NCBI GenBank assembly: GCA_039925145.1
Contig: JBDSZL010000039.1
Span: 1-64,000, forward strand
Source: JBDSZL01 sp039925145
GTDB lineage: Bacteria; Acidobacteriota; Vicinamibacteria; Vicinamibacterales; SCN-69-37
DNA: 64,000 nt
Reading direction: 5' to 3'
Shown here: piece by piece, positions 26,881-35,616 of the stretch
Numbering within the stretch: the first letter of the stretch is position 1
How the letters are laid out: each line of letters opens with the position of its first letter
Program-made: the position numbers and the translations under genes
Notes under the pieces: model-generated
Seen by the model: the letters and a program-made list of their open reading frames with translations, nothing else
Told to the model about the DNA's origin: nothing
Databases searched by the model: none

Positions 26881-27825
26881 ATGCCGTATCACTCCAAGTG
26901 GCAGGATCTTCCCACCGAAGCCATCAACGCAGACACGCTGGGCATCGACACGATGCCCGTGCTCGACATCATTGACCTGATCGGCCTCGAAGACCGCAAG
27001 GTCGTCTCCGCCGTACACAAAGAGCGCGAACGCATCGCCCACGGCGTCGAGATCGTCGTCAACGCCCTGAAGAAGGGCGGCAGGATCTTCCTGGTTGGGG
27101 CGGGGACAAGTGGGCGCCTCGGAGTGCTCGAGGCCACCGAGATGCCGCCTACGTTCGGGACGTCTCCCAAACTGGTGCAGGCCATCATGGCAGGTGGGCA
27201 GGAGGCCGTCTTCCGCACCCGCGAAGGCGTCGAAGACAACTTCGAGGAGGGCGCCCGCACGATGGGCCGGCTCCGTGTCTCGCGCCGCGATGTCGTCGTG
27301 GGCGTCTCGGCCAGCGGGATTACGCAGTTCGTGCGCGGCGCGCTGACCGGCGCGCGCAACAAGGGCGCGCGTGTCATTTTCATCACGTGCTGGCCCGGCA
27401 CCGAGTTGCAGAATTTTGTCGACCTGATCATCGCGCCGGCCGTCGGACCAGAGGTGATCGCCGGGTCGACGCGTCTGAAGGCGGGCACCGCGACCAAGAT
27501 GGTGCTCAACATGCTGACCACCATCTCCATGATTCGCGTCGGCAAGACGTACGGCAATCTGATGGTGGACGTGCAGACCGGCTCCGAAAAACTCAAGGAC
27601 CGCGCCAAACGTATCGTCGGCCTCGTGACCGGCGCCGAGCACGAGGAGGCCGCCGCGCTCCTGAAACGCGCCAAGTGGAATGTGAAGGCGGCCATTGTGA
27701 TGAAGAAGGCCGGCCTGACGTACGTGCAGGCGCAGAAACGACTCCGCGAGTCCGACCACTCCATGCGTGTCGCACTCGGCGAGGATCTGGCCCCGACGCT
27801 GCGTGACCTGCTCGATAAGCACTGA
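26881..27825 (+). CDS. murQ: N-acetylmuramic acid 6-phosphate etherase MurQ
   Basis: 314 residues. SIS-domain lyase with the signature VGAGTSGRLGVLEATEMPPTFG (around 72-93), VVVGVSASGITQFVRGAL and STRLKAGTATKMVLNML. It cleaves the lactyl ether of MurNAc-6-phosphate to give GlcNAc-6-phosphate and D-lactate, a cytoplasmic step of peptidoglycan recycling. The final 60 residues form the three-helix UBA-like tail of the family. The next gene begins one base after its stop, so the two are one operon. No MurNAc-specific PTS permease is present, so the supply route is unknown. Confidence 0.92.
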   Translation: MPYHSKWQDLPTEAINADTLGIDTMPVLDIIDLIGLEDRKVVSAVHKERERIAHGVEIVVNALKKGGRIFLVGAGTSGRLGVLEATEMPPTFGTSPKLVQAIMAGGQEAVFRTREGVEDNFEEGARTMGRLRVSRRDVVVGVSASGITQFVRGALTGARNKGARVIFITCWPGTELQNFVDLIIAPAVGPEVIAGSTRLKAGTATKMVLNMLTTISMIRVGKTYGNLMVDVQTGSEKLKDRAKRIVGLVTGAEHEEAAALLKRAKWNVKAAIVMKKAGLTYVQAQKRLRESDHSMRVALGEDLAPTLRDLLDKH

Positions 27826-27826
27826 G

Positions 27827-28876
27827 ATGGACTTCCCCACCACCCGCGCCGCGATCGACGCGGCACTGGCCGCCGGCGCGTTTCCGGCCGTCGCCGTCGA
27901 GGTGGGGCGCAGTGATGGGCCGGTCTGGACATACGCATCCGGCGTCCTGGGCCCAGACCCCACATCGCCCGCCACAACAGCGACGATCTTCGATCTCGCG
28001 TCGTTGACGAAAGTGATGGCGACGGCTTCGCTGTTGATGCAGCACCTGGCGCGGGGCCGCGTGACGCTCGACACGCCCGTGAGCCGGCTGCTCGAGGGGT
28101 GGAACACGCAGGGGCGTGAGCTGGTGCAGCTGCGTCACTTGCTCGACCACTCATCAGGGTTGCCGGCACATGCCCGGTTCTGGGAGCGGATGGCCGGTCG
28201 TCCCGCCTATGAGACGGCGATCGGCTCGCTGCCGCTCACGGCGGACGCAGGCACGGTCTCGACCTATTCGGATCCTGGTTTCATCCTTCTCGGTTTCATC
28301 CTCGAGGAGTTGGGCTCGGCCACGATCCAGGAGCAGTTCTCGACGTTCGCATCGGCATGGAGTGTCGGCGAGCTCCTGTTCAAGCCGCCGTACGAGTGGC
28401 GCAGCCGGATTGCGGCGACCGAAGTCGACCCCTGGCGCGGACGGTTGCTGCGTGGCGAAGTGCACGACGAGAATGCCGCTGCCCTTGGGAGTGTCGCCGG
28501 ACACGCGGGACTGTTCGGCAGCGTCGCGGGCGTCGGCGGCTTTGCGCAGTTGGTGCTGCGAACGTTTCGAAAGGTGACTCCGCTCGGCCGACCGGAGCTC
28601 ATGCAGACCTTCGCGACCCGGACCGGCGTGCCTGGCAGTTCACGAGCCTTGGCGTGGGACACCATGCTGCCCACTTCGTCGTGCGGCACGCGCCTCTCTG
28701 CCACTTCCATTGGCCACACCGGATTCACCGGCACCTCGCTCTGGATTGATCCCGATCGCGACCTGTACGTCGTGCTGCTGACCAACCGCGTGCACCCGTC
28801 GCGCAGCAACGATCGAATCGTGCGCGTGCGCCCGCAGGTGCACGACGCGGTCATTCACGATCTCGAAGGAAAGTAA
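27827..28876 (+). CDS. Serine hydrolase of the beta-lactamase/AmiE family
   Basis: 349 residues. Class C beta-lactamase fold: nucleophile in SLTK (Ser59, Lys62), the second motif YSD (around 144), and HTG in IGHTGFTGTSLW near the end. No signal peptide is visible, so it is probably cytoplasmic. In Bacillus subtilis a family member, AmiE (YbbE), sits with murQ and removes peptide from MurNAc during wall recycling (established). Position one base after murQ suggests the same role here (inference). Esterase or D-aminopeptidase activity is an alternative. Its stop is one base from that of the convergent pseudopilin gene. Confidence 0.85.
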   Translation: MDFPTTRAAIDAALAAGAFPAVAVEVGRSDGPVWTYASGVLGPDPTSPATTATIFDLASLTKVMATASLLMQHLARGRVTLDTPVSRLLEGWNTQGRELVQLRHLLDHSSGLPAHARFWERMAGRPAYETAIGSLPLTADAGTVSTYSDPGFILLGFILEELGSATIQEQFSTFASAWSVGELLFKPPYEWRSRIAATEVDPWRGRLLRGEVHDENAAALGSVAGHAGLFGSVAGVGGFAQLVLRTFRKVTPLGRPELMQTFATRTGVPGSSRALAWDTMLPTSSCGTRLSATSIGHTGFTGTSLWIDPDRDLYVVLLTNRVHPSRSNDRIVRVRPQVHDAVIHDLEGK

Positions 28877-28877
28877 C

Positions 28878-29585
28878 CTAGCGCGCGCCGCCGAATCCCG
28901 GAGCCGCGCCGCGGACGCCACCGGCAGGTGGCCCTGGCGCCCCTGTGCCCGGACCCCCACGCGCCGGTCCAGTGCCAGTGCCGGCGCCTCCCCGTCCGGC
29001 GCCGCCGCGCTGGCCAGCCCCCCCATTGCTGCCGCCGATGCCGGGTGGGGTGGCCGCTCCCCCGCGGCCGACACCGGGCTGTCCTTGCCGGCCCCCTGCT
29101 CCCGCCCCGATGCCCGCCGCGTTCGCTCCCGACTTCAGGGCCTCGGCGGCCCAATCGAACGGAAATTGGGAATACGATTGCTGGTTCTTGTAAACCACAA
29201 TCGAGGTCTCGTTGCTGGTGCTTCGCACGCCCGTGAGCCCCGCCACGCCCGCGCCACCCACGGCGCCCGCCCCGCCAAGGGGCAGAAACTCCTTGCCGGT
29301 GATGGGATCTTTGTATTTCTTGCGCAGGTAATGCTGCGAGACCAGGATGTCGATCGTGGGCGGCGAAGCCTGGTTGTTCTTCTGGCGGTACAGGTAGATG
29401 GCGCGCGCGTACTGCTCGCCTCTGAAGATCAGCTCTGCTTCGTTCTCGCGGACGACCTGCTGCCGCCACGCGGGCAGCGCCGCGCCCATCCAGACCGCAG
29501 ACACGGCCATCGCAATCAGCAGCGCCACCATGATGTAGCCCTGCTCGGTCTGCGTGTGGGCGCTCGCGCGGTCAGAAGTCCGCAT
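28878..29585 (-). CDS. Pseudopilin-like protein without Glu5, Gly/Pro-rich tail
   Basis: 235 residues from ATG 29585 (overlapping the upstream pseudopilin by 14 bases). After a 16-residue polar leader comes EQGYIMVALLIAMAVSAVW: a prepilin peptidase site G-Y followed by a hydrophobic helix, but residue +5 is Ala instead of Glu. The globular part contains YLRKKYKDPITGKEF, matching the DPIT motif of the two GspG-like neighbours, then a WAAEALKSG segment. From about 150 the chain is almost entirely G, A, P, R and T (disordered). In type II systems the tip pseudopilin GspK also lacks Glu5, so this may be a tip subunit, although its sequence looks GspG-like. Confidence 0.8.
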   Translation of the reverse strand: MRTSDRASAHTQTEQGYIMVALLIAMAVSAVWMGAALPAWRQQVVRENEAELIFRGEQYARAIYLYRQKNNQASPPTIDILVSQHYLRKKYKDPITGKEFLPLGGAGAVGGAGVAGLTGVRSTSNETSIVVYKNQQSYSQFPFDWAAEALKSGANAAGIGAGAGGRQGQPGVGRGGAATPPGIGGSNGGAGQRGGAGRGGAGTGTGPARGGPGTGAPGPPAGGVRGAAPGFGGAR

Positions 29586-29985
29586 AGCGACTGCCGTCGA
29601 TGGCGACGTCGTTTGATCCACTCTTCACGTTATAGATGCCGGTCGTGGTCGACACGGTGCCTGGCTCGGAGTCGGCGGCCACCGTCTGCCACGTATCGGT
29701 CGCGTTCGTGATGGGGTCTTTGGGCACGGTGCGGAGGTAGTGTTCGGACACCAGAACATCGAGTGACTCTGGATACTTCGCCTTGTCGGCGTAGTACTGG
29801 TCGATGGCGTCACGCATCAGATAGAGATCGCTGCGCAGCGCCGCTTCCTTCGCCAGCACGATGGAGTTGCGATACTGCGTCAGTGCAAGCGACGACAGGA
29901 TCATGATCAGCGAGAGGACGACAAGCATCTCGATGAGCGTCCAGCCGCTCTCGCCGCGCCGCGTGCGAATGTCTATGTCGCGCAT
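29572..29985 (-). CDS. GspG-like pseudopilin
   Basis: 137 residues. Basic leader RTRRGESG then cleavage before WTLIEMLVVLSLIMILSSLAL with Glu5 present. The globular domain has the alpha-helix DLYLMRDAIDQYYADKAKYP and a C-terminal region with YLRTVPKDPITNATDTW, typical of major type II pseudopilins (GspG). It would polymerise into the pseudopilus. It lies between the two other pseudopilins, 12 bases after the first and overlapping the last. Confidence 0.88.
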   Translation of the reverse strand: MRDIDIRTRRGESGWTLIEMLVVLSLIMILSSLALTQYRNSIVLAKEAALRSDLYLMRDAIDQYYADKAKYPESLDVLVSEHYLRTVPKDPITNATDTWQTVAADSEPGTVSTTTGIYNVKSGSNDVAIDGSRYADF

Positions 29986-29997
29986 CAGAGCCTCGTT

Positions 29998-30480
29998 CTA
30001 CCAGTCGCGGTATTTGGTGCCGTCGAGCCCCTTGCCGGGGGCCTTGGAGTAGATGTCGTACACGCTTTGACCGCCCCACGCGGTGGACTCGGGTGTGTCG
30101 GTGTAGCCACGCAGCCCCCAGTCGGGTTTACCCGTAAGGGGATCGAGGGGGATTCGTCGAAGGAACTTCTTCTTTCGACCCGTCGGGTCGTTCGCGAAAG
30201 GCACGCCTTCGACCAGCACATCGAGACTGGGTGGATAGTTCTCGTTGCCGATGTTGACGCCGATCGTGGAGATTCGCTGCGCGTCGGCCCAGCGCTTGAA
30301 GTCGTCGATCGCGGTACGCACTTCGCGGAGCGTGCGGTGCAGTTCGGTTTCCTTCTGGCGGCGAATCGACACGCGTGCAATCGGCAGCGCAGCCGAGGCG
30401 AGCACCATCATCACGGCTGTCGCGATGATGAGCTCGATGAAGGTGTACCCCGGAGACGACTTATTGAACCAGCGAGCCAC
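29998..30480 (-). CDS. GspG-like pseudopilin
   Basis: 160 residues. Short leader SSPG, then YTFIELIIATAVMMVLASAALP with Glu5. The helix ETELHRTLREVRTAIDDFKRWAD and the motif FLRRIPLDPLTGKPDWGLRGY follow, the latter matching the conserved DPWG-type end of GspG. Two paralogues are encoded directly downstream. It follows the secretin gene by 27 bases on the same strand. Confidence 0.88.
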   Translation of the reverse strand: MARWFNKSSPGYTFIELIIATAVMMVLASAALPIARVSIRRQKETELHRTLREVRTAIDDFKRWADAQRISTIGVNIGNENYPPSLDVLVEGVPFANDPTGRKKKFLRRIPLDPLTGKPDWGLRGYTDTPESTAWGGQSVYDIYSKAPGKGLDGTKYRDW

Positions 30481-30507
30481 TGCTCCCGCCCTCTCCTGCG
30501 ACCGAAT

Positions 30508-32883
30508 TTACCGGACCACCACGCGTGCCGGTGTGAACTGCAACGGAATGGTCTGCCCTGTGGTTGTCGTCGCCACGCCTGAAATGGTGACGTCCGAGGT
30601 GCCGGGCATGCCCGACATGAACGAGATCGCGCCGAGGACGCCAGTGCCCGACGCCCCGGCCTGGGACGGCGGACGCGAAAACGCCATATCGATGCGTCCA
30701 GCCGCCGCATTGACGGCGGGCACGAACGTCGGGCTGATCCCGCCCTGCATCATGAACGACCCCTGCCCCACCTGCGGTGACGTCATCACTGCCGGGTTGT
30801 AGGTGATGGTCAGGGACACCGTCGCGACATTCGACACGTCTGCAATTTGAATCGGCATCGTGTACGGACCGCCGCCGGCCGGCACCGCGCCGTCCGGGCC
30901 GACCGCCGGTGCTGTGATGCTCACGCGGCCCCCCGTTCTGGCGGCTGCCGGCGCCGACGCATCGCCCCCCACAGCCTGAATCGCGACAACGCCAGGCGAT
31001 CGAGCGGGCGTGGCCGCTGATGGTGTACCTGCGTCACCGGGCGTGGCCGGCGACTGCACCACACCGCTCGGCGCGCCGGCCGACGCCAACCCACCCGGAG
31101 GCGGCGCCACAGTGACGCTGGACAGCGCCTCTGGCGAGATCAGCTGCGGCATGCCCGTGCCGATGTTCGTGCCGGTGCCGACAAAGCGCGGCCTCAAGTC
31201 GGCCGCCGAGATGTCGTGGCCGCGCACGATGTGCGCGGTGATGATCATCACGATTTCGGTCTGGTCCACCTGTCGATCGCTGTTGCCGAAAATCGTATTC
31301 AGCACCGGCAGCTTGCTCAAACCCGGCAGCGATCGAATGGTCTTGCGGTCGTCGTCTCGCAATAACCCGGCGATGAGCGTCGACTCGCCGTCACGCAGGC
31401 CGAGCGCCGTCTGCGCCGTACGACTGACGATCGTCGGAAACGACTGCCCGCCGACATCGAGGAAGGCGCCGAGGCCGCTCTTCTCGAGCGTCAGCGCCTC
31501 GAGCACGATCTCGTCCTGATAGGTCACGCGGGGTGTGAACAGCAGGTTGACACCCACGGCCTGATACGCCACCTGCGTCGTCGGCACGTTCGCGATGCCC
31601 CCGGCAGCGGAGGAATTGAACACCGTCTGCGGGATCGGCACGTTGTCGCCCAGGCGCAGCTGAATCTGCGTGCCCGCCCGACCGCGCGTCTCCGGTCGTG
31701 CCAGTACCTTGGTGTTGCTGTTGGACTCGAGCAGCTTGATCAGCGCAGTCGGCGATGTCAGGAAGATATCTCCGGCGCCCGGCCCTGGCTTCAGCGAATT
31801 GAGGCTGAATGGGGGTGGCGTGGCGGGAGGAAAGGTGCCTCCCGTGTTGGGCGGCACCACTTCGGGCGACAGCGTGAACCCGAGCGCCCACTGACTGAGA
31901 TCGAGTCCGAGCTGGCGCACGAAACTGCGATCCACTTCCAGGATCTCGCCCTGGATGAATACCTCGGGCACCGGCTTGTCGTTGGCTTTGACGAAGCTCT
32001 CGATCACCTCGAGGACCGGAGCCGTCGCCCGAACCGTCAGTGTGTTCGCCGTCTTGTTCTGCGTGAACAAGGGGCGACTCGCCAGATTGGACGTACCAAA
32101 CAGGAGCTGGAGCTGAGTCTGCAGTTCCTCGGGCAGCGCGTTCGATAAATAGAACGTCTGCAGATATTGCTCCTCGAACCTTTGACGGTTCGGGATCGTG
32201 TCCGCATACACCAGGATCGTCTTCGGGTTGACCACCTTATAGGTGAGCGTGAAGGCCTGCATGATCTGCAGCAGCACCTCCTCGACGGGCGTGTCCGGGA
32301 GGTCGAGACTGTAAGGCTTGCTCAGGGCTGAATCGGCGCTGGGATCGTATGTGATGTTCAACCCGGTCACGGCGGTGATCGTCCGCAGGAGATCGCGTAC
32401 CGCGATGTTCTGGTAGTGCATCTCCACCTTCGCGCGCGGGTCCAGGCGCGGAATGGGTGACGTCTGCTGCGCCTGCTGGCGAAGCACGTCGATGCGAGCC
32501 GGAGGACGGTTGGCCTCGGCCGCCGACCGGAGTCGCCGTTCGATGTCGTTCGCCTTGGTTGTGGCCAGCGATGCGGTGGGATCGAGATCGGCTGCCAGCC
32601 GGTACTCGGCCATCGCTCCCGAGAGCTGATCCTGTGCCTCGAGATCGCGGGCGCGCTTGATGTGCGCCGCCGCGGCGGCCTGGATGGCGCGCTGCAGTCG
32701 AATTTTCACCTCGACCCGTCGTGGATCGCGACCGACCGCCTCGCGGTAGTACGCCACTGCCTCGTCCCAGTCGCCGCGACTGGCCGCCGAATCGGCGTGC
32801 CTGACGGCGCGGCCTGTCGCACAACCAGCCGCCAGCGTGAGAATCAGAGCCGGGGCGATGAGCCGCAGCATTCGATGTGACAC
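30508..32883 (-). CDS. Type II secretion/T4P-like secretin with TPR and C-terminal cohesin-like domain
   Basis: 791 residues from GTG 32883, which has GAGG at good spacing and begins a lipoprotein signal ending LAAGC; an upstream GTG (32925, overlapping the previous stop) is open but poor. Order: lipid-attached N-terminus, TPR-like helices (about 20-110), an STN/N0-type domain (about 145-225), N1-like repeats, the secretin pore (about 320-570, with VLARPETRGRAGTQ and TALGLRDGESTLIAGLL), a Pro/Ala-rich linker and a beta-rich cohesin-like domain (about 660-790, SLTITYNPAVM and GAISF motifs). It forms the outer-membrane channel. No separate pilotin is seen; the lipid anchor may replace it. Confidence 0.88.
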   Translation of the reverse strand: MSHRMLRLIAPALILTLAAGCATGRAVRHADSAASRGDWDEAVAYYREAVGRDPRRVEVKIRLQRAIQAAAAAHIKRARDLEAQDQLSGAMAEYRLAADLDPTASLATTKANDIERRLRSAAEANRPPARIDVLRQQAQQTSPIPRLDPRAKVEMHYQNIAVRDLLRTITAVTGLNITYDPSADSALSKPYSLDLPDTPVEEVLLQIMQAFTLTYKVVNPKTILVYADTIPNRQRFEEQYLQTFYLSNALPEELQTQLQLLFGTSNLASRPLFTQNKTANTLTVRATAPVLEVIESFVKANDKPVPEVFIQGEILEVDRSFVRQLGLDLSQWALGFTLSPEVVPPNTGGTFPPATPPPFSLNSLKPGPGAGDIFLTSPTALIKLLESNSNTKVLARPETRGRAGTQIQLRLGDNVPIPQTVFNSSAAGGIANVPTTQVAYQAVGVNLLFTPRVTYQDEIVLEALTLEKSGLGAFLDVGGQSFPTIVSRTAQTALGLRDGESTLIAGLLRDDDRKTIRSLPGLSKLPVLNTIFGNSDRQVDQTEIVMIITAHIVRGHDISAADLRPRFVGTGTNIGTGMPQLISPEALSSVTVAPPPGGLASAGAPSGVVQSPATPGDAGTPSAATPARSPGVVAIQAVGGDASAPAAARTGGRVSITAPAVGPDGAVPAGGGPYTMPIQIADVSNVATVSLTITYNPAVMTSPQVGQGSFMMQGGISPTFVPAVNAAAGRIDMAFSRPPSQAGASGTGVLGAISFMSGMPGTSDVTISGVATTTTGQTIPLQFTPARVVVR

Positions 32884-32921
32884 TCGAGTACCTCGTTGTT
32901 CGTCTGTCAGCAGGTGCACGC

Positions 32922-33479
32922 TCACCCACCCAGCGGGATCGTTCGCGATCCAGATCCGTCTACGTACGACACCACGACCGACTGCTGCCCGATCTTGACG
33001 ATCCGATATCGGCCATCCACGATATCGCCCTCGAACGCCTGGTATAACGCGGTGCTCGCGGGGTCCTTGAGCGTGACCATCGGTCGGCCGCTGCCGCTCG
33101 CCGTCGTGATGCCGGCGAGTTTCAAGGCGATGGGTGGTGGCCCGGCGGGCAGGCTCGGCACCACAGGTGCGATAGGCATCGGCGGCGGCAGTGCCACAGG
33201 CCGCGGTGGCGGCGGCGGCGCCGGACGCGTGCCGTAGGCGAAGGGGCTGCGGCCGACCTCCGCACCAACAGCCGCAACATCCAGCGCGGCCAGCTTCACC
33301 GGCTCCGGCAGCGGCAACGCGACGGTGGCCGGCGTCGCAGTCACAGGATTGGACGTTGTGGCCGCCGTCCCGGCCGGAGCTCGCTGATACCAGAAGAACA
33401 TGCCGACCGCGACGATGAGCAGGAGGAGCAGAATGCCCTGCCGGTTCCGGTCGTGCGGAGATGACGAGTAGACCTTCAT
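32922..33479 (-). CDS. GspC/PilP-like inner-membrane periplasmic linker
   Basis: 185 residues. One membrane segment (about 14-30, GILLLLLIVAVGMFFWY), a long Pro/Ala-rich stretch (about 55-115) and a small C-terminal beta domain (LKLAGITTASGSGRPMVTLKD...GDIVDGRYRIVKIG) that resembles the HR domain of GspC and PilP, which dock on the secretin N0/N1 domains. It overlaps pilO-like and secretin reading frames by four bases. The exact family cannot be fixed by eye; PilP-like is equally good because PilM, N and O precede it. Confidence 0.75.
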   Translation of the reverse strand: MKVYSSSPHDRNRQGILLLLLIVAVGMFFWYQRAPAGTAATTSNPVTATPATVALPLPEPVKLAALDVAAVGAEVGRSPFAYGTRPAPPPPPRPVALPPPMPIAPVVPSLPAGPPPIALKLAGITTASGSGRPMVTLKDPASTALYQAFEGDIVDGRYRIVKIGQQSVVVSYVDGSGSRTIPLGG

Positions 33480-34060
33480 CGTGTGGGCGTATCGGGGAAA
33501 TACGTGGAGACGTTCAGGGCAATCTCGATCCGGTCGCTTGTGCCGGGCTGCGTGCTGTCGGACTGCGCGAGTTCGACGCGATCGACGATGACGAACTCCT
33601 TGGCGGCTTCGACCTCGGTGAGGAACCGGCGAATGTCTCCATAGCGGCCGATGAGCGTGACCGTGGAATCGGCGCGCAGCAGGTGGCTCTCGCGTACGTC
33701 CTTCGTGTCGAAGCGCGAGTTGCGGAACTCGAGGCCGGCCTCGCGCGCCGCGCGCTGCAACCAGAGGGTGGCTGTGCGGGTCGCGGTCTGCGAGTCGCGC
33801 GGCAGGCGCTGGCCGTAGAAGTGCTGCAGCTCACCTTCGACTTCGCGACGCCGGGCGGCGGCCTGCGCGGCCTGCGCCTCGAGTCGACGCGCCAGTCCGA
33901 GATTAGCCATCTCCTGGAGCGCCTCGGCCTGAGTGCTGGCCAGGCTCGACGCGAGCGGCCAGACCACCAGGAGCAGCACGCCGAGGTTGGCCACCAGCAC
34001 CACGAGCAAGGCCACGATCACCGGCCGCCGTTCCTGATAGACGCGCGACCACAGCCTCAT
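33476..34060 (-). CDS. PilO/GspM-like assembly protein
   Basis: 194 residues from ATG 34060 (ATGA overlap with the pilN stop). One membrane helix (about 14-38), a coiled coil rich in Q, A and R (about 45-85) and a ferredoxin-like C-terminal half with LIGRYGDIRRFLTEVEAAKEFVIVDRVEL, the hallmark of PilO. PilO pairs with PilN in the inner membrane to link PilM to the secretin complex. Confidence 0.82.
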   Translation of the reverse strand: MRLWSRVYQERRPVIVALLVVLVANLGVLLLVVWPLASSLASTQAEALQEMANLGLARRLEAQAAQAAARRREVEGELQHFYGQRLPRDSQTATRTATLWLQRAAREAGLEFRNSRFDTKDVRESHLLRADSTVTLIGRYGDIRRFLTEVEAAKEFVIVDRVELAQSDSTQPGTSDRIEIALNVSTYFPDTPTR

Positions 34061-34662
34061 GGCCGGGCCTCCGACAGACTTCCGGCGCCGCTGTCGGCCG
34101 GCGGTGCAGGGCGCGCGGCCAGGTACGATGCCTCGACGAGCGCCGTATACGTGCCGTCGTCGTTTGTCGTCTGCTCCGACGGCCCGATGTCGTAGAACGC
34201 GCCTGTGGCCGCGAGCGCGTCGATAAAGGTAAACACGTCGTCGAGGCTGCGCGCGACCACTGTCATGGAGACGCTGAGCGTGTCCTTGTCGACGCGCGGC
34301 GAGACCGACAGCAGACGCACGTCGAGCGGCATGGTCTTCTCGAGTCGCGTAAACAGCGTCGTCCACGAGAACGTGCGACGCTCGATCAGTTCGTTGGCCT
34401 CGTGCGCCGCGCTGGCGAGCCGTGCCAGCACCGCGCGATCGGTGCCCTGCTGCAGCGTCCGGACGTGTCCCGACAAACGCGCCGTCTCGCTCCGGCTACT
34501 CGCCAGACGCGCGCGGACCGCCGCCCGCTCGCGCGAGAGCGACACGATGCGCGTGGCGTTGAGGGCCGTGAGCAGCAACGCCACGAGCGCCACGGCTCCG
34601 ATGGCGGCGTTGACCAGTCGTTCGTTGTAGAACGGGCGGGTAGAGAGGTTGCCTCGGAGCAT
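34057..34662 (-). CDS. PilN-like assembly protein
   Basis: 201 residues. The conserved start NLSTRPFYNERLV is the PilN peptide that binds the cytoplasmic groove of PilM (the usual text is INLLP). One membrane helix (about 20-42), a coiled coil (about 45-85) and a periplasmic ferredoxin-like domain (about 95-180, SMTVVARSLDDVFTFIDAL). It overlaps pilO by four bases and lies six bases downstream of pilM. Confidence 0.85.
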   Translation of the reverse strand: MLRGNLSTRPFYNERLVNAAIGAVALVALLLTALNATRIVSLSRERAAVRARLASSRSETARLSGHVRTLQQGTDRAVLARLASAAHEANELIERRTFSWTTLFTRLEKTMPLDVRLLSVSPRVDKDTLSVSMTVVARSLDDVFTFIDALAATGAFYDIGPSEQTTNDDGTYTALVEASYLAARPAPPADSGAGSLSEARP

Positions 34663-34668
34663 CAGGCC

Positions 34669-35616
34669 TCAGGCAGCACGGTCGCGGACGAGGGCGCCCA
34701 CGGGCGCCGCCAGCGCGTCGAGCGTGTCGGCGGACGGCGTCGATTGATCGGTGAGTGCGACCACCCCGCGTACGTCCACGGGTTCGACCGCTACGCCGAG
34801 ACGGTCGGCGATCTCCTGGCGCGCGTCGAGCGCCGCCTGCCCCGCGCCGCAGACCAGGACTCGGGTGAAACGGCCGCCACCCAGCCGGTCCTCGTGGTAC
34901 ATCGCCGTCTGGTGGACGAGTGCGCGCAGCGGCTCTTCGTCGGCCGAGCGGTGACGATAAAAGAGCAACGACGCGCCGCGCACGATCGCCAGCGTCGTCG
35001 ATTCGGGCGCGAGGTGCACGAGGAGCCAATCGCCGGCCATGGCGGTGCCGCTGCCCATCACCGCGTTGATCACGTTGAAGCTGGCGAGGTCCACCACACC
35101 CGGATGCATCCCGAGTGCCGCGGCCACCGCCTCGTACTCCGCAATCACGTCCCGCCGGGCAACGATCGTCGCCATGGTCGTGCCCTGGGTTTCGACGGCA
35201 GCTGTGAAATGGCTCACCTGCGCCTGATCGAGTGGAAACGGCATCGTCTTGCGGAGCTGCCACCTGAGGAGCTGGTCCAGATCCTGCGGGCGTGCGGGGA
35301 CGTGCTCGAGGGGAATGAGCGACACGCGAGCGAGGCTGTCGGGCACGATGAGCGCCACGCGCCGGGTCGACACGAGCCCGGCACGCTCAACGGCGCGGCG
35401 GAGCGCGTCGATGACGGCCTGTGGCTGCAGAATGGTGGGACCCGTGAGCGCCGGCCGAATGGCGTCTGGCGGCAGCGCCTCGGAGGCCTGGTGCGTCACG
35501 GTGACGCGCCCGCCCCCGCCAGATACGCCGACGACGGTCACCCGGTGGCGCGCGATCTCGATCGCAACACTTGGAGGCACGGCGGTGAGCCAGGAAGTCG
35601 TCACGGTGCGCTTCAC
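34669..35616 (-). CDS. PilM-like actin-fold assembly ATPase
   Basis: 315 residues from GTG 35616, which overlaps the GspE stop (GTGA). Actin-like fold with the first ATP motif SVAIEIARHRVTVVGV and a second subdomain with WLLVHLAPESTTLAIVRG; RVLVCGAGQAALD matches the third conserved strand. PilM is cytoplasmic and bound to PilN; here it also replaces the cytoplasmic domain of GspL, tying the GspE ATPase to the envelope part. An alternative GTG four codons later (35604) is possible. Confidence 0.85.
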   Translation of the reverse strand: MKRTVTTSWLTAVPPSVAIEIARHRVTVVGVSGGGGRVTVTHQASEALPPDAIRPALTGPTILQPQAVIDALRRAVERAGLVSTRRVALIVPDSLARVSLIPLEHVPARPQDLDQLLRWQLRKTMPFPLDQAQVSHFTAAVETQGTTMATIVARRDVIAEYEAVAAALGMHPGVVDLASFNVINAVMGSGTAMAGDWLLVHLAPESTTLAIVRGASLLFYRHRSADEEPLRALVHQTAMYHEDRLGGGRFTRVLVCGAGQAALDARQEIADRLGVAVEPVDVRGVVALTDQSTPSADTLDALAAPVGALVRDRAA

